Shown: piece after piece, positions 1 to 7,328 of the stretch
How positions within the stretch are numbered: position 1 is the first letter of the stretch
How the letters are laid out: the number at the start of each line of letters is the position of its first letter
Assembly: GCF_003797825.1 (NCBI RefSeq)
Contig: NZ_RKME01000031.1
Span: 1 to 56,501 of the forward strand
DNA: 56,501 nt
Reading direction: 5' to 3'
Source of the DNA: Gordonia sp. OPL2
GTDB lineage: Bacteria > Actinomycetota > Actinomycetes > Mycobacteriales > Mycobacteriaceae
The notes under the pieces: model-generated
Databases searched by the model: none
The model's input: only the letters and a program-made list of their open reading frames with translations
Told to the model about the DNA's origin: nothing
Made by a program: the position numbers and the translations under genes

Positions 1-540
1 TGCTCCGGCGACTTCGTCGCCGTCGGGCGGAGCCGGTCGCCTTCGGCGCCCGTCGGGGGTCGGCGCAAGCGCCGACGTGATGGGTGCTGTGACGTTGCCG
101 TCGTCGCATCGACCTTCGGTCGATTGGTGCGTGAGTGCTTGTGTTGCACTGTGTTTCATGTCGTTCAGTCTATCATGGGTGTGGTGTGGTGTGACGGGGT
201 GGGGTGGGTGCCGGCCTGCGGCCGTCCCCGGTGTGGTGTGTGGGGTGTCGATCCCGCCTTCGGCGCTCTTACTGTGCTCATGTGAAACATGCTACCGCAC
301 AACGTGTTTTAATTCTACTGTGCTGCAACAGTATTCGATACCTTACGGTCGTCTGTGCCGTCCGTTACTAGCATGATCAACCAATCACCTGTGCGCTATC
401 GCACATTGTCGGTTTGCTACCGTGGTGGATGGTTCGTGTTCGGTTGCACGGACCGACCCCACCCGGCGACGCGGGCCACGGGGTGCATGTCCCCTACCCC
501 CGGAGTGCCCCCTCGGCCCGCGTCGCCGCCCTTCTCACGC
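1..540. other. Left-end non-coding region with hairpins
   Basis: No convincing gene is seen here. The first 125 bases hold four short perfect hairpins: 7-21 (GGCGAC/GTCGCC), 39-49, 59-76 (GTCGGCGC/GCGCCGAC) and 108-124 (ATCGACC/GGTCGAT). Three of them have a TTC loop. From about 270 to 410 the base composition becomes more AT-rich, with three small inverted repeats: 279-291 (CATGT/ACATG), 331-341 (GTAT/ATAC) and 390-405 (TGTGCG/CGCACA). This could be a promoter, centromere or origin segment. Nothing in the sequence decides between these. Confidence 0.5.
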
Positions 541-903
541 CTAGTCGAGGTGCCGGATTTCGTGGTCGTAGTGGTAGCGGCCCGCCTCGGCGAGCTGGTC
601 CCAATCGAGTCCGAGCACATCGCACAGGTGTCCCAGATCGCCGCACAGGTCCGATAACGCTGTGCCGGTACTTGACTGGTCATAGGCCCTGGTGTGCTGT
701 GCGTACGCCGTCAGCGCGGCCAGGGCGAATCCGGCGCGGATCAGGTTGTCGGGGTGCTCGTTGTGATGTCCGGTCAGGGTGGCGGGTACGTCGGCGAACA
801 CCGCCTCGAGGTCGCCGAACCCGACCGTCTCGTCGAGACGGTCGGCAGCGGCGAATCGTGGTGTGCACCGGTAGGGCGTGGAGTCCTGCACATCGCTGGT
901 CAT
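541..903 (-). CDS. Hypothetical protein, 120 aa
   Basis: The product is a soluble, acidic, mostly helical protein of unknown function. The ATG at 903 is chosen because an AGAGG ribosome-binding site lies 8 bases upstream; an in-frame extension to 990 would cross the terminator hairpin at 960-999. The C-terminal half is Leu/Asp rich (LGHLCDVLGLDWDQLAEAG). It is the last gene of the leftward block and is separated from the gene before it by that terminator, so it probably has its own promoter in 904-959. I recognise no domain. Confidence 0.7.
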   Translation of the reverse strand: MTSDVQDSTPYRCTPRFAAADRLDETVGFGDLEAVFADVPATLTGHHNEHPDNLIRAGFALAALTAYAQHTRAYDQSSTGTALSDLCGDLGHLCDVLGLDWDQLAEAGRYHYDHEIRHLD

Positions 904-959
904 TTCGAGTGGTCCTCTCCCCCGTCTGTAGCGGGCTGTGTGGGCATCTGAGAGCCGGG

Positions 960-999
960 GTACGCCCCGTGGTGGGGATTGACCCGCCACGGGGCGTAC
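960..999 (-). terminator. Strong hairpin, likely terminator
   Basis: There is a perfect 13-bp stem (960-972 with 987-999, GTACGCCCCGTGG and its complement) and a 14-base loop. It lies just after the stop codon of the leftward gene ending at 1010. There is no T-tract, which is common for actinobacterial terminators. Confidence 0.7.
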
Positions 1000-1009
1000 A
1001 GGGCCCGTT

Positions 1010-1540
1010 CTAGGCGCGTTCGTAGTCGGTGACGTCGTAGGAGTTCAGCGCGTACGCGCCCGCCTCCAGCTTCTCCCGCACATCGGTGTCGTCGATCTGC
1101 TCGGTCAGTGAGTAGGTGTCCTGATCGCCACGGTGCACACCGGGCACGATGAGATCCACATCGACGCTGACCCGCACCGTGACGGTCATGTCGTCGGTGC
1201 GACCCTGCCAGCCATAGGCCTCGCAGAACCGCTCAAACCGGTCGCACAGGTCGTTGTCGTCAGCCCACTCCCGCGCGGCAGCGTTACGCTCCCGGTCCTG
1301 CTCCATCAGCGACGTGATCTCCTCACGCGCGGTGTCACGGTCGAGTTCCGCGCGTCGCAACGCCTCCCGCAACGTCGCCGCCTCGGTCTCGGCGCGGCGC
1401 ATGTCCTCGACCGACACCCACGCACCCGCCCCGCTCACCGGATCAGACAGGTTCAATACGCCCTCACCGATCGAGGGCCACACCTGGTGTGCCTCCACAC
1501 CCGCGACGGCCTGTCCGTTCCTCGATTCCATTGTGGTCAT
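1010..1540 (-). CDS. Hypothetical coiled-coil protein, 176 aa
   Basis: Function is unknown. Residues about 46-90 are rich in Glu, Arg, Ala and Leu with heptad-like spacing (EAATLREALRRAELD), which suggests a coiled coil. The C-terminal part (TVTVRVSVDVDLIVPG) looks like a beta-rich domain. ATG at 1540 has an AAGGAAA site upstream and overlaps the stop of the preceding small Cys/His gene by four bases (ATGA), so the two are probably translationally coupled. An operator-like inverted repeat (1567-1582) lies 26 bp before the start, inside the preceding gene, so internal transcription is also possible. Confidence 0.75.
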   Translation of the reverse strand: MTTMESRNGQAVAGVEAHQVWPSIGEGVLNLSDPVSGAGAWVSVEDMRRAETEAATLREALRRAELDRDTAREEITSLMEQDRERNAAAREWADDNDLCDRFERFCEAYGWQGRTDDMTVTVRVSVDVDLIVPGVHRGDQDTYSLTEQIDDTDVREKLEAGAYALNSYDVTDYERA

Positions 1541-1773
1541 GCACTTTTCCTTTCCATGCTCCCGGCGAGACCCTTATGTCTCATCGGGTGGTTTGTGGGG
1601 GTGTGGTGCCCGGTGATGTCGGTGAGCGTCAGGGTGGGGTGCCAGTGCCCGCACGGGCCCAGCACCGCGTCACCCTCGTAGGCCTCGGATGGGCCGGTGA
1701 AACAACAGTGCCCCGAATGCAGCGCCGCCCCGACCGTCCAGCACGAACACGGCCCGCCCCGTGTGAGCGGCAT
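1537..1773 (-). CDS. Small Cys/His-rich protein, 78 aa
   Basis: The likely role is zinc binding. The sequence has a CSC motif, then HSGHCC, then CGHWH, a Cys/His pattern typical of small treble-clef or ribbon proteins on actinobacterial mobile elements. The ATG at 1773 overlaps the stop of the DUF3846-type gene by one base (TGATG), and its own stop overlaps the next start (ATGA). It is therefore the middle gene of a coupled three-gene operon. The last 15 codons are read through the conserved operator sequence found upstream of other plasmid genes, so the C-terminus may be a by-product of that element. Confidence 0.65.
   Translation of the reverse strand: MPLTRGGPCSCWTVGAALHSGHCCFTGPSEAYEGDAVLGPCGHWHPTLTLTDITGHHTPTNHPMRHKGLAGSMERKSA
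1567..1582 (-). promoter_or_regulatory. Operator-like inverted repeat, copy 1
   Basis: GAGAC-CCTTAT-GTCTC, a perfect 5-bp inverted repeat with a 6-base spacer, 26 bp before the ATG at 1540. It matches the copies at 2210, 3592, 5750 and 13087. Unlike those, it lies inside a coding sequence. Confidence 0.6.
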
Positions 1774-2180
1774 CAGCGCACCGTCGCCGGAGCCGGGACG
1801 CCGCCGATACCGGCGATGGCCTCCGCGACGTCGGGAGCCTCGACCTTCTCGGCGAACCATGCCGCCAGCTGTGCGGTCTGCGCCACCGACAGCGACACCG
1901 TGTCGCCCTCCTCGGTCGAGGAAGCGAACACCACCGGACCCCAGATCACCGGCTGACCACCCAACAGATCATTGAGCAGCGACGCCCACGCGTTCACCGG
2001 CTGGCAGTACGCGCCTTCGTCGCTGACCCACATGTCGATGCCCTCGGGAAGGCGCACCACATCCACGAAACCGCCAACGGCGGTCTGCAACATCCGCAAG
2101 GTGTCGCCACCGGACGCGGTCACCTGCGAGACTGCGCCCTCCACATCCACCCGTACACCTGACACATCAGCAGTAGCCAT
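1773..2180 (-). CDS. DUF3846-like protein, 135 aa
   Basis: The central part (GGFVDVVRLPEGIDMWVSDEG, then a PVN segment and a G-P-V-V stretch) matches my memory of DUF3846, a small family on actinobacterial plasmids and phages whose biochemical role is unknown. The ATG at 2180 has an AAAGGG site. It is the first gene of a leftward operon and sits behind repeat cassette 1, whose operator lies 29 bp upstream. The C-terminal 40 residues are helical. The family assignment rests on the motif only. Confidence 0.7.
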   Translation of the reverse strand: MATADVSGVRVDVEGAVSQVTASGGDTLRMLQTAVGGFVDVVRLPEGIDMWVSDEGAYCQPVNAWASLLNDLLGGQPVIWGPVVFASSTEEGDTVSLSVAQTAQLAAWFAEKVEAPDVAEAIAGIGGVPAPATVR

Positions 2181-2202
2181 GACCGCCCTTTCGGTTTAGG
2201 TG

Positions 2203-2325
2203 TCCGGCCCAGACCCTTATGTCTCACCGGAACTAACCCACACACTAACCACACCCACCGACAACAATCCAGCACCCGCACAACGCAATACACCGGGCCG
2301 ACCTGATACCAGGGTCGGCCCGGTA
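2203..2325 (-). repeat. Intercistronic regulatory cassette, copy 1
   Basis: This ~120-bp segment recurs at 3587-3707 and 5744-5865 with high identity. In transcription order it contains a hairpin (stem 2293-2303 with 2313-2323, CCGGGCCGACC and complement), a conserved TTGTGCGGGTGCTGG block, a GT-rich stretch and then the GAGAC-type operator. Each copy lies upstream of a leftward operon. It probably combines an upstream terminator with a promoter and operator; no clear -35/-10 pair can be fixed by eye. Confidence 0.75.
2210..2225 (-). promoter_or_regulatory. Operator-like inverted repeat, copy 2
   Basis: cAGAC-CCTTAT-GTCTc, four paired bases on each side, 29 bp before the ATG at 2180. It is part of cassette copy 1. 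Confidence 0.65.
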
Positions 2326-2365
2326 CTGCCCGTCTCAGCCCGGGGCCTTGTGTGCCCGGGGCCTT

Positions 2366-2400
2366 GTGCCGGCGCCCCGTGGTCGAGCGGGCGCCGGCAC
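2366..2400 (-). terminator. Terminator hairpin after the DnaN-like gene
   Basis: There is a perfect 12-bp stem (2366-2377 with 2389-2400, GTGCCGGCGCCC and complement) and an 11-base loop. It begins seven bases after the stop of the leftward clamp gene. No T-tract follows. Confidence 0.75.
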
Positions 2401-2406
2401 CCGGGG

Positions 2407-3564
2407 TCAGGCGGCTGCGGTCTCGGGTTCGGCGCCTGGCAGTCGGACCGGCATGAGCAGGTTGCGCACCGCGCCGTATTCGATGGTCATCGGCGTCGAT
2501 GCCGGTCGCGTCGGTGACCAGGTGACCTCGACCTCACCGGGCGCGGCTGCGAGCAGCGAGGCGAGATAGCCCGGGTTGTATCCGGCGACGACACCGGTGG
2601 CGCGCTCGTCGACAGCGGCCGCCGGGACGGTGAACGTGGTCGCCGGGCGCCCGGCGACGACCGCGTCGAGATCGCCGGCCTCCACCCGGGCGCTGTCGGC
2701 GCCGACGAGCAGGCGCACCGAGTACTGGTCGGTGAGTTTCTTGAGTCGCCGCGCGAGATCCGGCGCCGCGACCCGGGCGCGCATCCGGTCGGCGCCCGCA
2801 TCCGGCAGCAGTCGACGCCAGCGCGGGAACTGGGCATCGATCACCCGCACCACGACATCGCTTCCCGGCCCGCAGATCCGCACCAGAGCGCCATCGTCGA
2901 CGTGCACGCTGACCAGACCCTCCCGCTTGGCCACCCGCGCCGCTGCAGCGGCGAGCACCTTGGCCGGGACCAGGACCGGTGCCGCCAGCTCCACCGGCGC
3001 CATCGTGGCCAGCTCGGTGGTCGCCAGCCGGAACCGGTCAGTGGCGGCCAACGCCACCGTGCCGGTCTCGTCGGCGTCGAGGTAGATACCGGTGAGCATC
3101 GGCAGCGTCTGATCGTCACCGGCCGCCGGGGCTACCGCCGCGACTGCCGCGGCGAACACCGGCGCATCAGCCACCAGCACTGCGGGCCCGTCCACGGCCG
3201 GCATCACCGGCACCTCGTCGAGCGCGTCGAACACCGCCACCGACACCTGCCCGTCGTCACCGGCAACGGTGAGGCGATCGCCGTCACGCTCGAGGGTGAG
3301 CGGACCGCGTCCGGCTGCCTTGACCGCAGCAGCCAGTTCCGGCATGTCCACCGTGGTCGGCTCCAGGCCGCCGTCGACCTGCGTGCGCACCACCACCCCG
3401 GCATCGAAGTTTTCGTGGCGCACCGAGCCCACACCACCAGCAGCCGCGACGGTGACCACCCGCAGCCACGCCGCCACACCCCGGCGCGCCGACAGTCCGG
3501 TCACCCGCTTCACATAGGCCAGATCCGCGGCCAACGAACGTCCATCCCACTGCGCAACAGTCAT
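2407..3564 (-). CDS. DnaN-like sliding clamp (DNA polymerase III beta subunit homologue)
   Basis: The protein (385 aa) resembles the beta clamp, a ring that holds the replicative polymerase on DNA. The central region has the family signature of a GIYLDAD strand followed by ATDRFRLA. The third domain ends with LLMPVRLPG, the C-terminal clamp motif seen in actinobacterial DnaN. Total length is close to the ~400 aa of chromosomal DnaN. The N-terminal ~100 residues are much less clamp-like (YVKRVTGLSARRGVAAWLRV). The ATG at 3564 follows an AGAGGAA site, and the operator sits 27 bp upstream. Translation could be drawn further upstream in frame to 4143, but that would cross the repeat cassette and the next gene. 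It is a single-gene unit with its own terminator. It may give the element its own clamp, or act as a decoy or repair clamp. Confidence 0.88.
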   Translation of the reverse strand: MTVAQWDGRSLAADLAYVKRVTGLSARRGVAAWLRVVTVAAAGGVGSVRHENFDAGVVVRTQVDGGLEPTTVDMPELAAAVKAAGRGPLTLERDGDRLTVAGDDGQVSVAVFDALDEVPVMPAVDGPAVLVADAPVFAAAVAAVAPAAGDDQTLPMLTGIYLDADETGTVALAATDRFRLATTELATMAPVELAAPVLVPAKVLAAAAARVAKREGLVSVHVDDGALVRICGPGSDVVVRVIDAQFPRWRRLLPDAGADRMRARVAAPDLARRLKKLTDQYSVRLLVGADSARVEAGDLDAVVAGRPATTFTVPAAAVDERATGVVAGYNPGYLASLLAAAPGEVEVTWSPTRPASTPMTIEYGAVRNLLMPVRLPGAEPETAAA

Positions 3565-3586
3565 CGCACTGTTCCTCTCAGAAAAT

Positions 3587-3707
3587 CCGGCGAGACCCTG
3601 ATGTCTCATCGGAACTAACCCACACTCTAGCCACACCCACCGACAACAATCCAGCACCCGCACAACGCAATACATCGGTCCAACCTCATACCGGGGTCGG
3701 TCCGGTA
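3587..3707 (-). repeat. Intercistronic regulatory cassette, copy 2
   Basis: Second copy of the ~120-bp cassette, upstream of the DnaN-like gene. The hairpin part is more degenerate than in copies 1 and 3, with mismatches in the stem. The central 50 bases and the operator are conserved. Confidence 0.75.
3592..3607 (-). promoter_or_regulatory. Operator-like inverted repeat, copy 3
   Basis: GAGAC-CCTGAT-GTCTC, a perfect inverted repeat 27 bp before the start of the DnaN-like gene. Confidence 0.65.
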
Positions 3708-3740
3708 TCGCCTTGTTCGAGTGCGGCTCTTTGGGCCGGT

Positions 3741-4133
3741 CTAGCTCAGCCTGTTCCAGGTGGGTGGCAGTTGGGCGCGCAGCGTGCCGGTGATCGCGGC
3801 GTGGATGTCGTCGATGGTGGCCCAGTGCTCGCCGTCGCGGTAGGTGAACAGTGAGCGTGGGCAGGTGCCGACGATCTCGAACAGTTCGTCGTTGATCGAC
3901 TCCAGCTCGTTGTCGGCACCGAGATGCCAACGCTGGCCGTCGGCGAGGGTGAGGGTGTCGATCACCGAGTGGTCTTCGATGTCGACCTGCAGCGCCGTCC
4001 ACTCGTTCACCGTCATCACCTCGTGCAGAGTGCGCAACGCGGCGAACTCGGTGTGACGGGCCACCAGACTGCGCAGGTTCAACTGCGATTCCAGTGCGGT
4101 GCGGGCGCGCTGGCCTTGCTCGCTCCACTTCAC
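3741..4133 (-). CDS. Hypothetical protein, 130 aa
   Basis: Unrecognised. It is soluble, with a helical N-terminus and a mixed C-terminal half. It starts with GTG at 4133 inside a GTGA overlap with the preceding stop, which supports both the start and the reality of the gene. It is the last gene of a four-gene leftward operon (5719 to 3741) behind cassette copy 3. Confidence 0.75.
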   Translation of the reverse strand: MKWSEQGQRARTALESQLNLRSLVARHTEFAALRTLHEVMTVNEWTALQVDIEDHSVIDTLTLADGQRWHLGADNELESINDELFEIVGTCPRSLFTYRDGEHWATIDDIHAAITGTLRAQLPPTWNRLS

Positions 4134-4474
4134 CGCCCATCACCTCCGGCCGCTGGTGTGATGAGTTGGTAGCCGAGGGTGTCGGCGAGCAGCTCCAGCA
4201 GCTCGTGTCCGCTGGGCAGACTGACGCCGGTCATCCGGTCGCGGGCCGCGTCGCAGCCGGGTGCGGGAAACGTGTGTTGGCAGTGGCATTCGGCGTTGGA
4301 CGGATACTCGTCGTGGGTGGAGTCCAACGCGCACCCGTCGACGGTGAGCGGATCAATCACCCATGCATCGCGGTCGGGGTGGCGCATCAGGTACACCGAC
4401 ACCGCCTCTTCGATGTAATGTGCCCCGGCGGTGCGTCCGTCGCGGCGTTCGTATTTCGGGATCTCAGCAGCCAC
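4130..4474 (-). CDS. Hypothetical protein, 114 aa
   Basis: Unrecognised. The GTG at 4474 lies 11 bases inside the end of the preceding gene and gives a compact protein starting MAAEIPKYERRDGRTAG. Residues 60-85 hold Cys and His (ALDST...AECHCQHTFPAPGC), so a metal site is possible. It belongs to the overlapping operon 5719-3741. A longer in-frame reading to 4558 exists but is less likely, because it would overlap the upstream gene by 95 bases. Confidence 0.7.
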   Translation of the reverse strand: MAAEIPKYERRDGRTAGAHYIEEAVSVYLMRHPDRDAWVIDPLTVDGCALDSTHDEYPSNAECHCQHTFPAPGCDAARDRMTGVSLPSGHELLELLADTLGYQLITPAAGGDGR

Positions 4475-5144
4475 GACGCACCTCCTCAGCCGCGTCACGC
4501 ACAGCTTTGAGGTAGTCGACCTCAGCCTCTTCCAGGTCTCGTATCCGCCCGATATCACACGCGTCGGAAGCCTCCGCGATTCTGCTGGCGATCGTGCGCG
4601 CCCTGGTGAGGGCGACGCGCAGCTCCTGCCACGCGGCGTCCTGTCCGCCGTCGGCCGGGTCCGGGGTGGTGGTGTCGATGTTCTGCCAGAACTCCACCGC
4701 CCCGCTGTCGCCCGCCGACTCGGTGAAGGTCGGCACCGAGGCGGGGGCGATCGCGACCAGGTGCGCCGCGACCCACTCGACGGTCTCGCTGCTCCACTCG
4801 GCCTGACCGCCCAACGTGGCCATCATGGCAGCGCACGCCATCTGGGCGGCCCACGCTGGGATCTGATCGGCGATATCGCCGACGCTCACCTGTGGGGGTG
4901 CCTGTGGGTCGTCGATCACCTCCAGCCGCGCCACAGGACCATCTGAGGGCGCTATGTAGGCTTCGACATCGCGTTCGCAGGTGATGACCTCACCGCGTTC
5001 GGAGCCGTCCTCGATGTTGTGGTCGGTGGCGACCTCCTGCGCCCGCTCCACATCAGCCGCGCGCACCCGATAGCGGGTCGTCACCGTCTCGGTCACCTCC
5101 ACCGCGAACACCGGCAAGGGTTGCTGTGTGCTGCTGGTGTTCAT
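4464..5144 (-). CDS. Hypothetical protein, 226 aa
   Basis: Unrecognised. The N-terminal part (VFAVEVTETVTTRYRVRAAD followed by ERAQEVATDH) looks like a small beta-beta-alpha unit. The C-terminus (about 175-226) is a long helix or coiled coil (ELRVALTRARTIASRIAEA). It starts with ATG at 5144 in an ATGA overlap with the upstream stop. It is the second gene of the operon. Confidence 0.78.
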   Translation of the reverse strand: MNTSSTQQPLPVFAVEVTETVTTRYRVRAADVERAQEVATDHNIEDGSERGEVITCERDVEAYIAPSDGPVARLEVIDDPQAPPQVSVGDIADQIPAWAAQMACAAMMATLGGQAEWSSETVEWVAAHLVAIAPASVPTFTESAGDSGAVEFWQNIDTTTPDPADGGQDAAWQELRVALTRARTIASRIAEASDACDIGRIRDLEEAEVDYLKAVRDAAEEVRRGC

Positions 5145-5719
5145 GCGACCGCCTCACCCTCGTCGCCGACAACCTGGGTGCTATCCGCGTAAGCGCAGTC
5201 GACCGGCTCGCCGTGATGCTGCCCGCTGCACCTGTCGACGGTCAGGACCCGGTCGGGTCGTCGGCATACCCGCCGTGCGTACTCCTCGGCATCATCGAGC
5301 GCATCCGCGCTCAGTGCTTCGTAATGTCCCGACCTGTCGGAGATTCCGTCGATGAACGGCAACCCGGCCGCCTGCCACATCCGCGCATACAGCCCGAACC
5401 CCTCATGATTCAACGGCGCCCGCAGACTGGCCCCGCTGATCCCCAGCACCACTTCCACCGCCGTGCCCGGCCGGGTGTCCTGCTCCTGCCCGACCCGATC
5501 CAACAGTTCACGGGCGTAGGCCCGATACACCGACTCCACACTCAACCGCGTCTGCAGCTCATCCGGTGGGCGGATCAGTGAGAACGAATGAAACAGCGCA
5601 TCCGCGCGAGCAGGCCACCGGCGTTGCGCCGCTGCGATCTCCTCTTCGGCCCACCCGATCGCGGCGAACACATCCGCCGTCGCACTCTCCATCTCCGCCA
5701 CCACATCGGCAATATCCAT
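5141..5719 (-). CDS. Hypothetical protein, 192 aa
   Basis: Unrecognised. This is the first gene of the operon. The ATG at 5719 follows GAAGGGG, and the operator is 30 bp upstream. The N-terminus is helical and acidic (DIADVVAEMESATADVFAAIGWAEEEIAAAQRRW), and the C-terminus is Cys-containing (YARRVCRRPDRVL...DRCSGQHHGE...DCAYAD). No known domain can be named. Confidence 0.75.
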   Translation of the reverse strand: MDIADVVAEMESATADVFAAIGWAEEEIAAAQRRWPARADALFHSFSLIRPPDELQTRLSVESVYRAYARELLDRVGQEQDTRPGTAVEVVLGISGASLRAPLNHEGFGLYARMWQAAGLPFIDGISDRSGHYEALSADALDDAEEYARRVCRRPDRVLTVDRCSGQHHGEPVDCAYADSTQVVGDEGEAVA

Positions 5720-5743
5720 CGCCACACACCCCTTCGGGATCAC

Positions 5744-5865
5744 CCGGCCCAGACGCTGATGTCTCACCGGAACTAACCCACACCCTAACCACACCCACCG
5801 ACAACAAACCAGCACCCGCACAACGCAATACGGAGGGCCGACCTGATACCGGGGTCGGCCCGGTA
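5744..5865 (-). repeat. Intercistronic regulatory cassette, copy 3
   Basis: Third copy of the ~120-bp cassette, at the divergence point between the leftward operon (5719) and the rightward gene (6006). It includes the hairpin GGGCCGACC...GGTCGGCCC and the operator. Confidence 0.75.
5750..5765 (-). promoter_or_regulatory. Operator-like inverted repeat, copy 4
   Basis: cAGAC-GCTGAT-GTCTc, 30 bp before the ATG at 5719. Confidence 0.6.
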
Positions 5866-6005
5866 TGTCTTGTGCGAGCACGACGGATCGGTCTCGTCCG
5901 AGTGACTGCAGTGTGCGTGACATTCCGGCCCCGACGACCGGACGGTCGGGTTAACCTCACCCGGACAAGGTTCTGCGTGCGAATGTGACTCGAGGTGATC
6001 TGTTG

Positions 6006-6593
6006 ATGGCTGCTACCACTCGACCGGGTAGGGCGTGGCTGGCTGAGCGTGCCAGCTACTTCGTCGACCTGCTCAACGAGCGCGGGATGACGATGACCGA
6101 GGACCACGCCGCCGAGGTGATCACCCAGCGAGTCGAGCTGACCGCCGAACGTATGCGCATCACCATCGCCTCCGCGCAGCGCTACCTCACCGACGACGTC
6201 CTCACCGACATGGCCGCCGCCTTGACCGACAGCCTCGCTGAGGAAGCCCCCGGCACCGACCTGACCACCGCTGCCCGCACCGCCAGCATGCGTGTCGACA
6301 CCCTGGGCCGGCTGATCGCCGGTCTCGCCGAAACCGCCCAGCTCTACACCGATCCCACCAACACACACGTCGCCGCTCTCAGCAGCGAGGACCGCACCCG
6401 CCGCCTGCACGAAACGCTGGCCACCCTATCGATCTGCGGCATCATCCAAGCCGACACCACCACCCCGATCGTGCCGATCCCGCCGGCACTACCGGTGCGC
6501 ATCGCCCGCATGCTCACCACCGCCGCCGACCTCACCGACAACACCGACCTGGCCGCCGCCCTGCGCCGCGACGCCATGCGCGCCAGCACCTAA
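6006..6593 (+). CDS. Hypothetical protein with possible helix-turn-helix, 195 aa
   Basis: The ATG at 6006 is chosen because GAGGTGAT lies about 7-13 bases upstream; a GTG at 5985 is an alternative. The region RVELTAERMRITIASAQRYLTDDVLTDMA looks like a helix-turn-helix (the helices around ITIASAQRYL), so DNA binding is possible but unproven. The rest is helical and Ala/Thr-rich. It is the first of a rightward set of genes of unknown role. Confidence 0.75.
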   Translation: MAATTRPGRAWLAERASYFVDLLNERGMTMTEDHAAEVITQRVELTAERMRITIASAQRYLTDDVLTDMAAALTDSLAEEAPGTDLTTAARTASMRVDTLGRLIAGLAETAQLYTDPTNTHVAALSSEDRTRRLHETLATLSICGIIQADTTTPIVPIPPALPVRIARMLTTAADLTDNTDLAAALRRDAMRAST

Positions 6594-6618
6594 CCACTCA
6601 TGTCCGGCGGTATCGTCC

Positions 6619-6624
6619 TACACT
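6619..6624 (+). promoter_or_regulatory. -10 box of a leaderless transcript
   Basis: TACACT lies exactly six bases before the ATG at 6631 and no ribosome-binding site is present. This is the arrangement known for leaderless actinobacterial mRNAs, where transcription starts at or near the A of the start codon. Confidence 0.5.
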
Positions 6625-6630
6625 GCGGTG

Positions 6631-7230
6631 ATGGCTGGCGGTGAGCAGTTTGGGTGGCTCAACGAGCAGTGGCCCCAGTGGATGCCACTGTCCTACAGCG
6701 TGGCCGTCGCCGGGCAGCCGATCGGCGACCATGCCCTGACCGGGTCGCAGCTCTACGTCGACGGGTATCGCCGGTATCCGGTCGACGACATCGGCGCCGA
6801 GATCCGCCGCACGGTCGGCACCAGCATCGACGGAACCATCGACGTGATCCCGGTGGCCGGCATCGATCTGGCGGGTGGGGGCGGGCTGCTGGTGGATGCG
6901 CTCGGGCTGTGTGCATCTGGCTCGTTCTTACGTGAACTCGCCGCCGACTCGATCGTCAGCATCTATCTTTCGCCGTCGCGGACCTCGCCACGCGTGCAGT
7001 GGTTCGACCACGGGCAGCCCACCGCCGTCATCTACAACCAGTACCCGATCGACGACCTGGCCGGCGACGACGGTCCGCACGCGGCGGTCCGCCGCGCCGG
7101 TCGTGCAGAGTTCATCGGCGCAGCAATGGCTTTGGCCCACCACGTGACCGGCGTTGCGGTCACCCGCGACGACTTCGGCGCCGGACAGATCACACTGGCA
7201 CGCTGCCGGGCGCCCTGGGCCTACCCCTGA
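6631..7230 (+). CDS. Hypothetical protein, 199 aa
   Basis: Unrecognised soluble protein rich in beta-type segments (SYSVAVAGQPIGDHALTG, GTIDVIPVAGIDL). It starts at ATG 6631 directly behind a TACACT box, so it is probably leaderless; GTG at 6628 is the alternative. It stands alone, 37 bp after the preceding gene. Confidence 0.72.
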   Translation: MAGGEQFGWLNEQWPQWMPLSYSVAVAGQPIGDHALTGSQLYVDGYRRYPVDDIGAEIRRTVGTSIDGTIDVIPVAGIDLAGGGGLLVDALGLCASGSFLRELAADSIVSIYLSPSRTSPRVQWFDHGQPTAVIYNQYPIDDLAGDDGPHAAVRRAGRAEFIGAAMALAHHVTGVAVTRDDFGAGQITLARCRAPWAYP

Positions 7231-7328
7231 GGCGCAGTCGAGGCGGACACATCGCGGCCGGGTGACGTGGTTAATCTGTCATCAATGATCGATCTCGGCT
7301 ATTCGATTGTTGGTATATCGTCGCGGGT

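Noticed and set aside
414..1013. 199-codon plus-strand ORF near the left end
   Set aside because: Very Arg/Pro/Gly rich, antisense to the 541-903 gene and across the terminator at 960-999.
3565..4143. In-frame upstream extension of the DnaN-like gene
   Set aside because: It would pass through regulatory cassette 2 and the 3741-4133 gene. The start at 3564 has a good ribosome-binding site and matches the operator spacing.
2203..5865. Three repeated segments considered as a CRISPR array
   Set aside because: Copies are ~120 bp, only three, separated by whole genes, with no regular spacers. They are regulatory cassettes.
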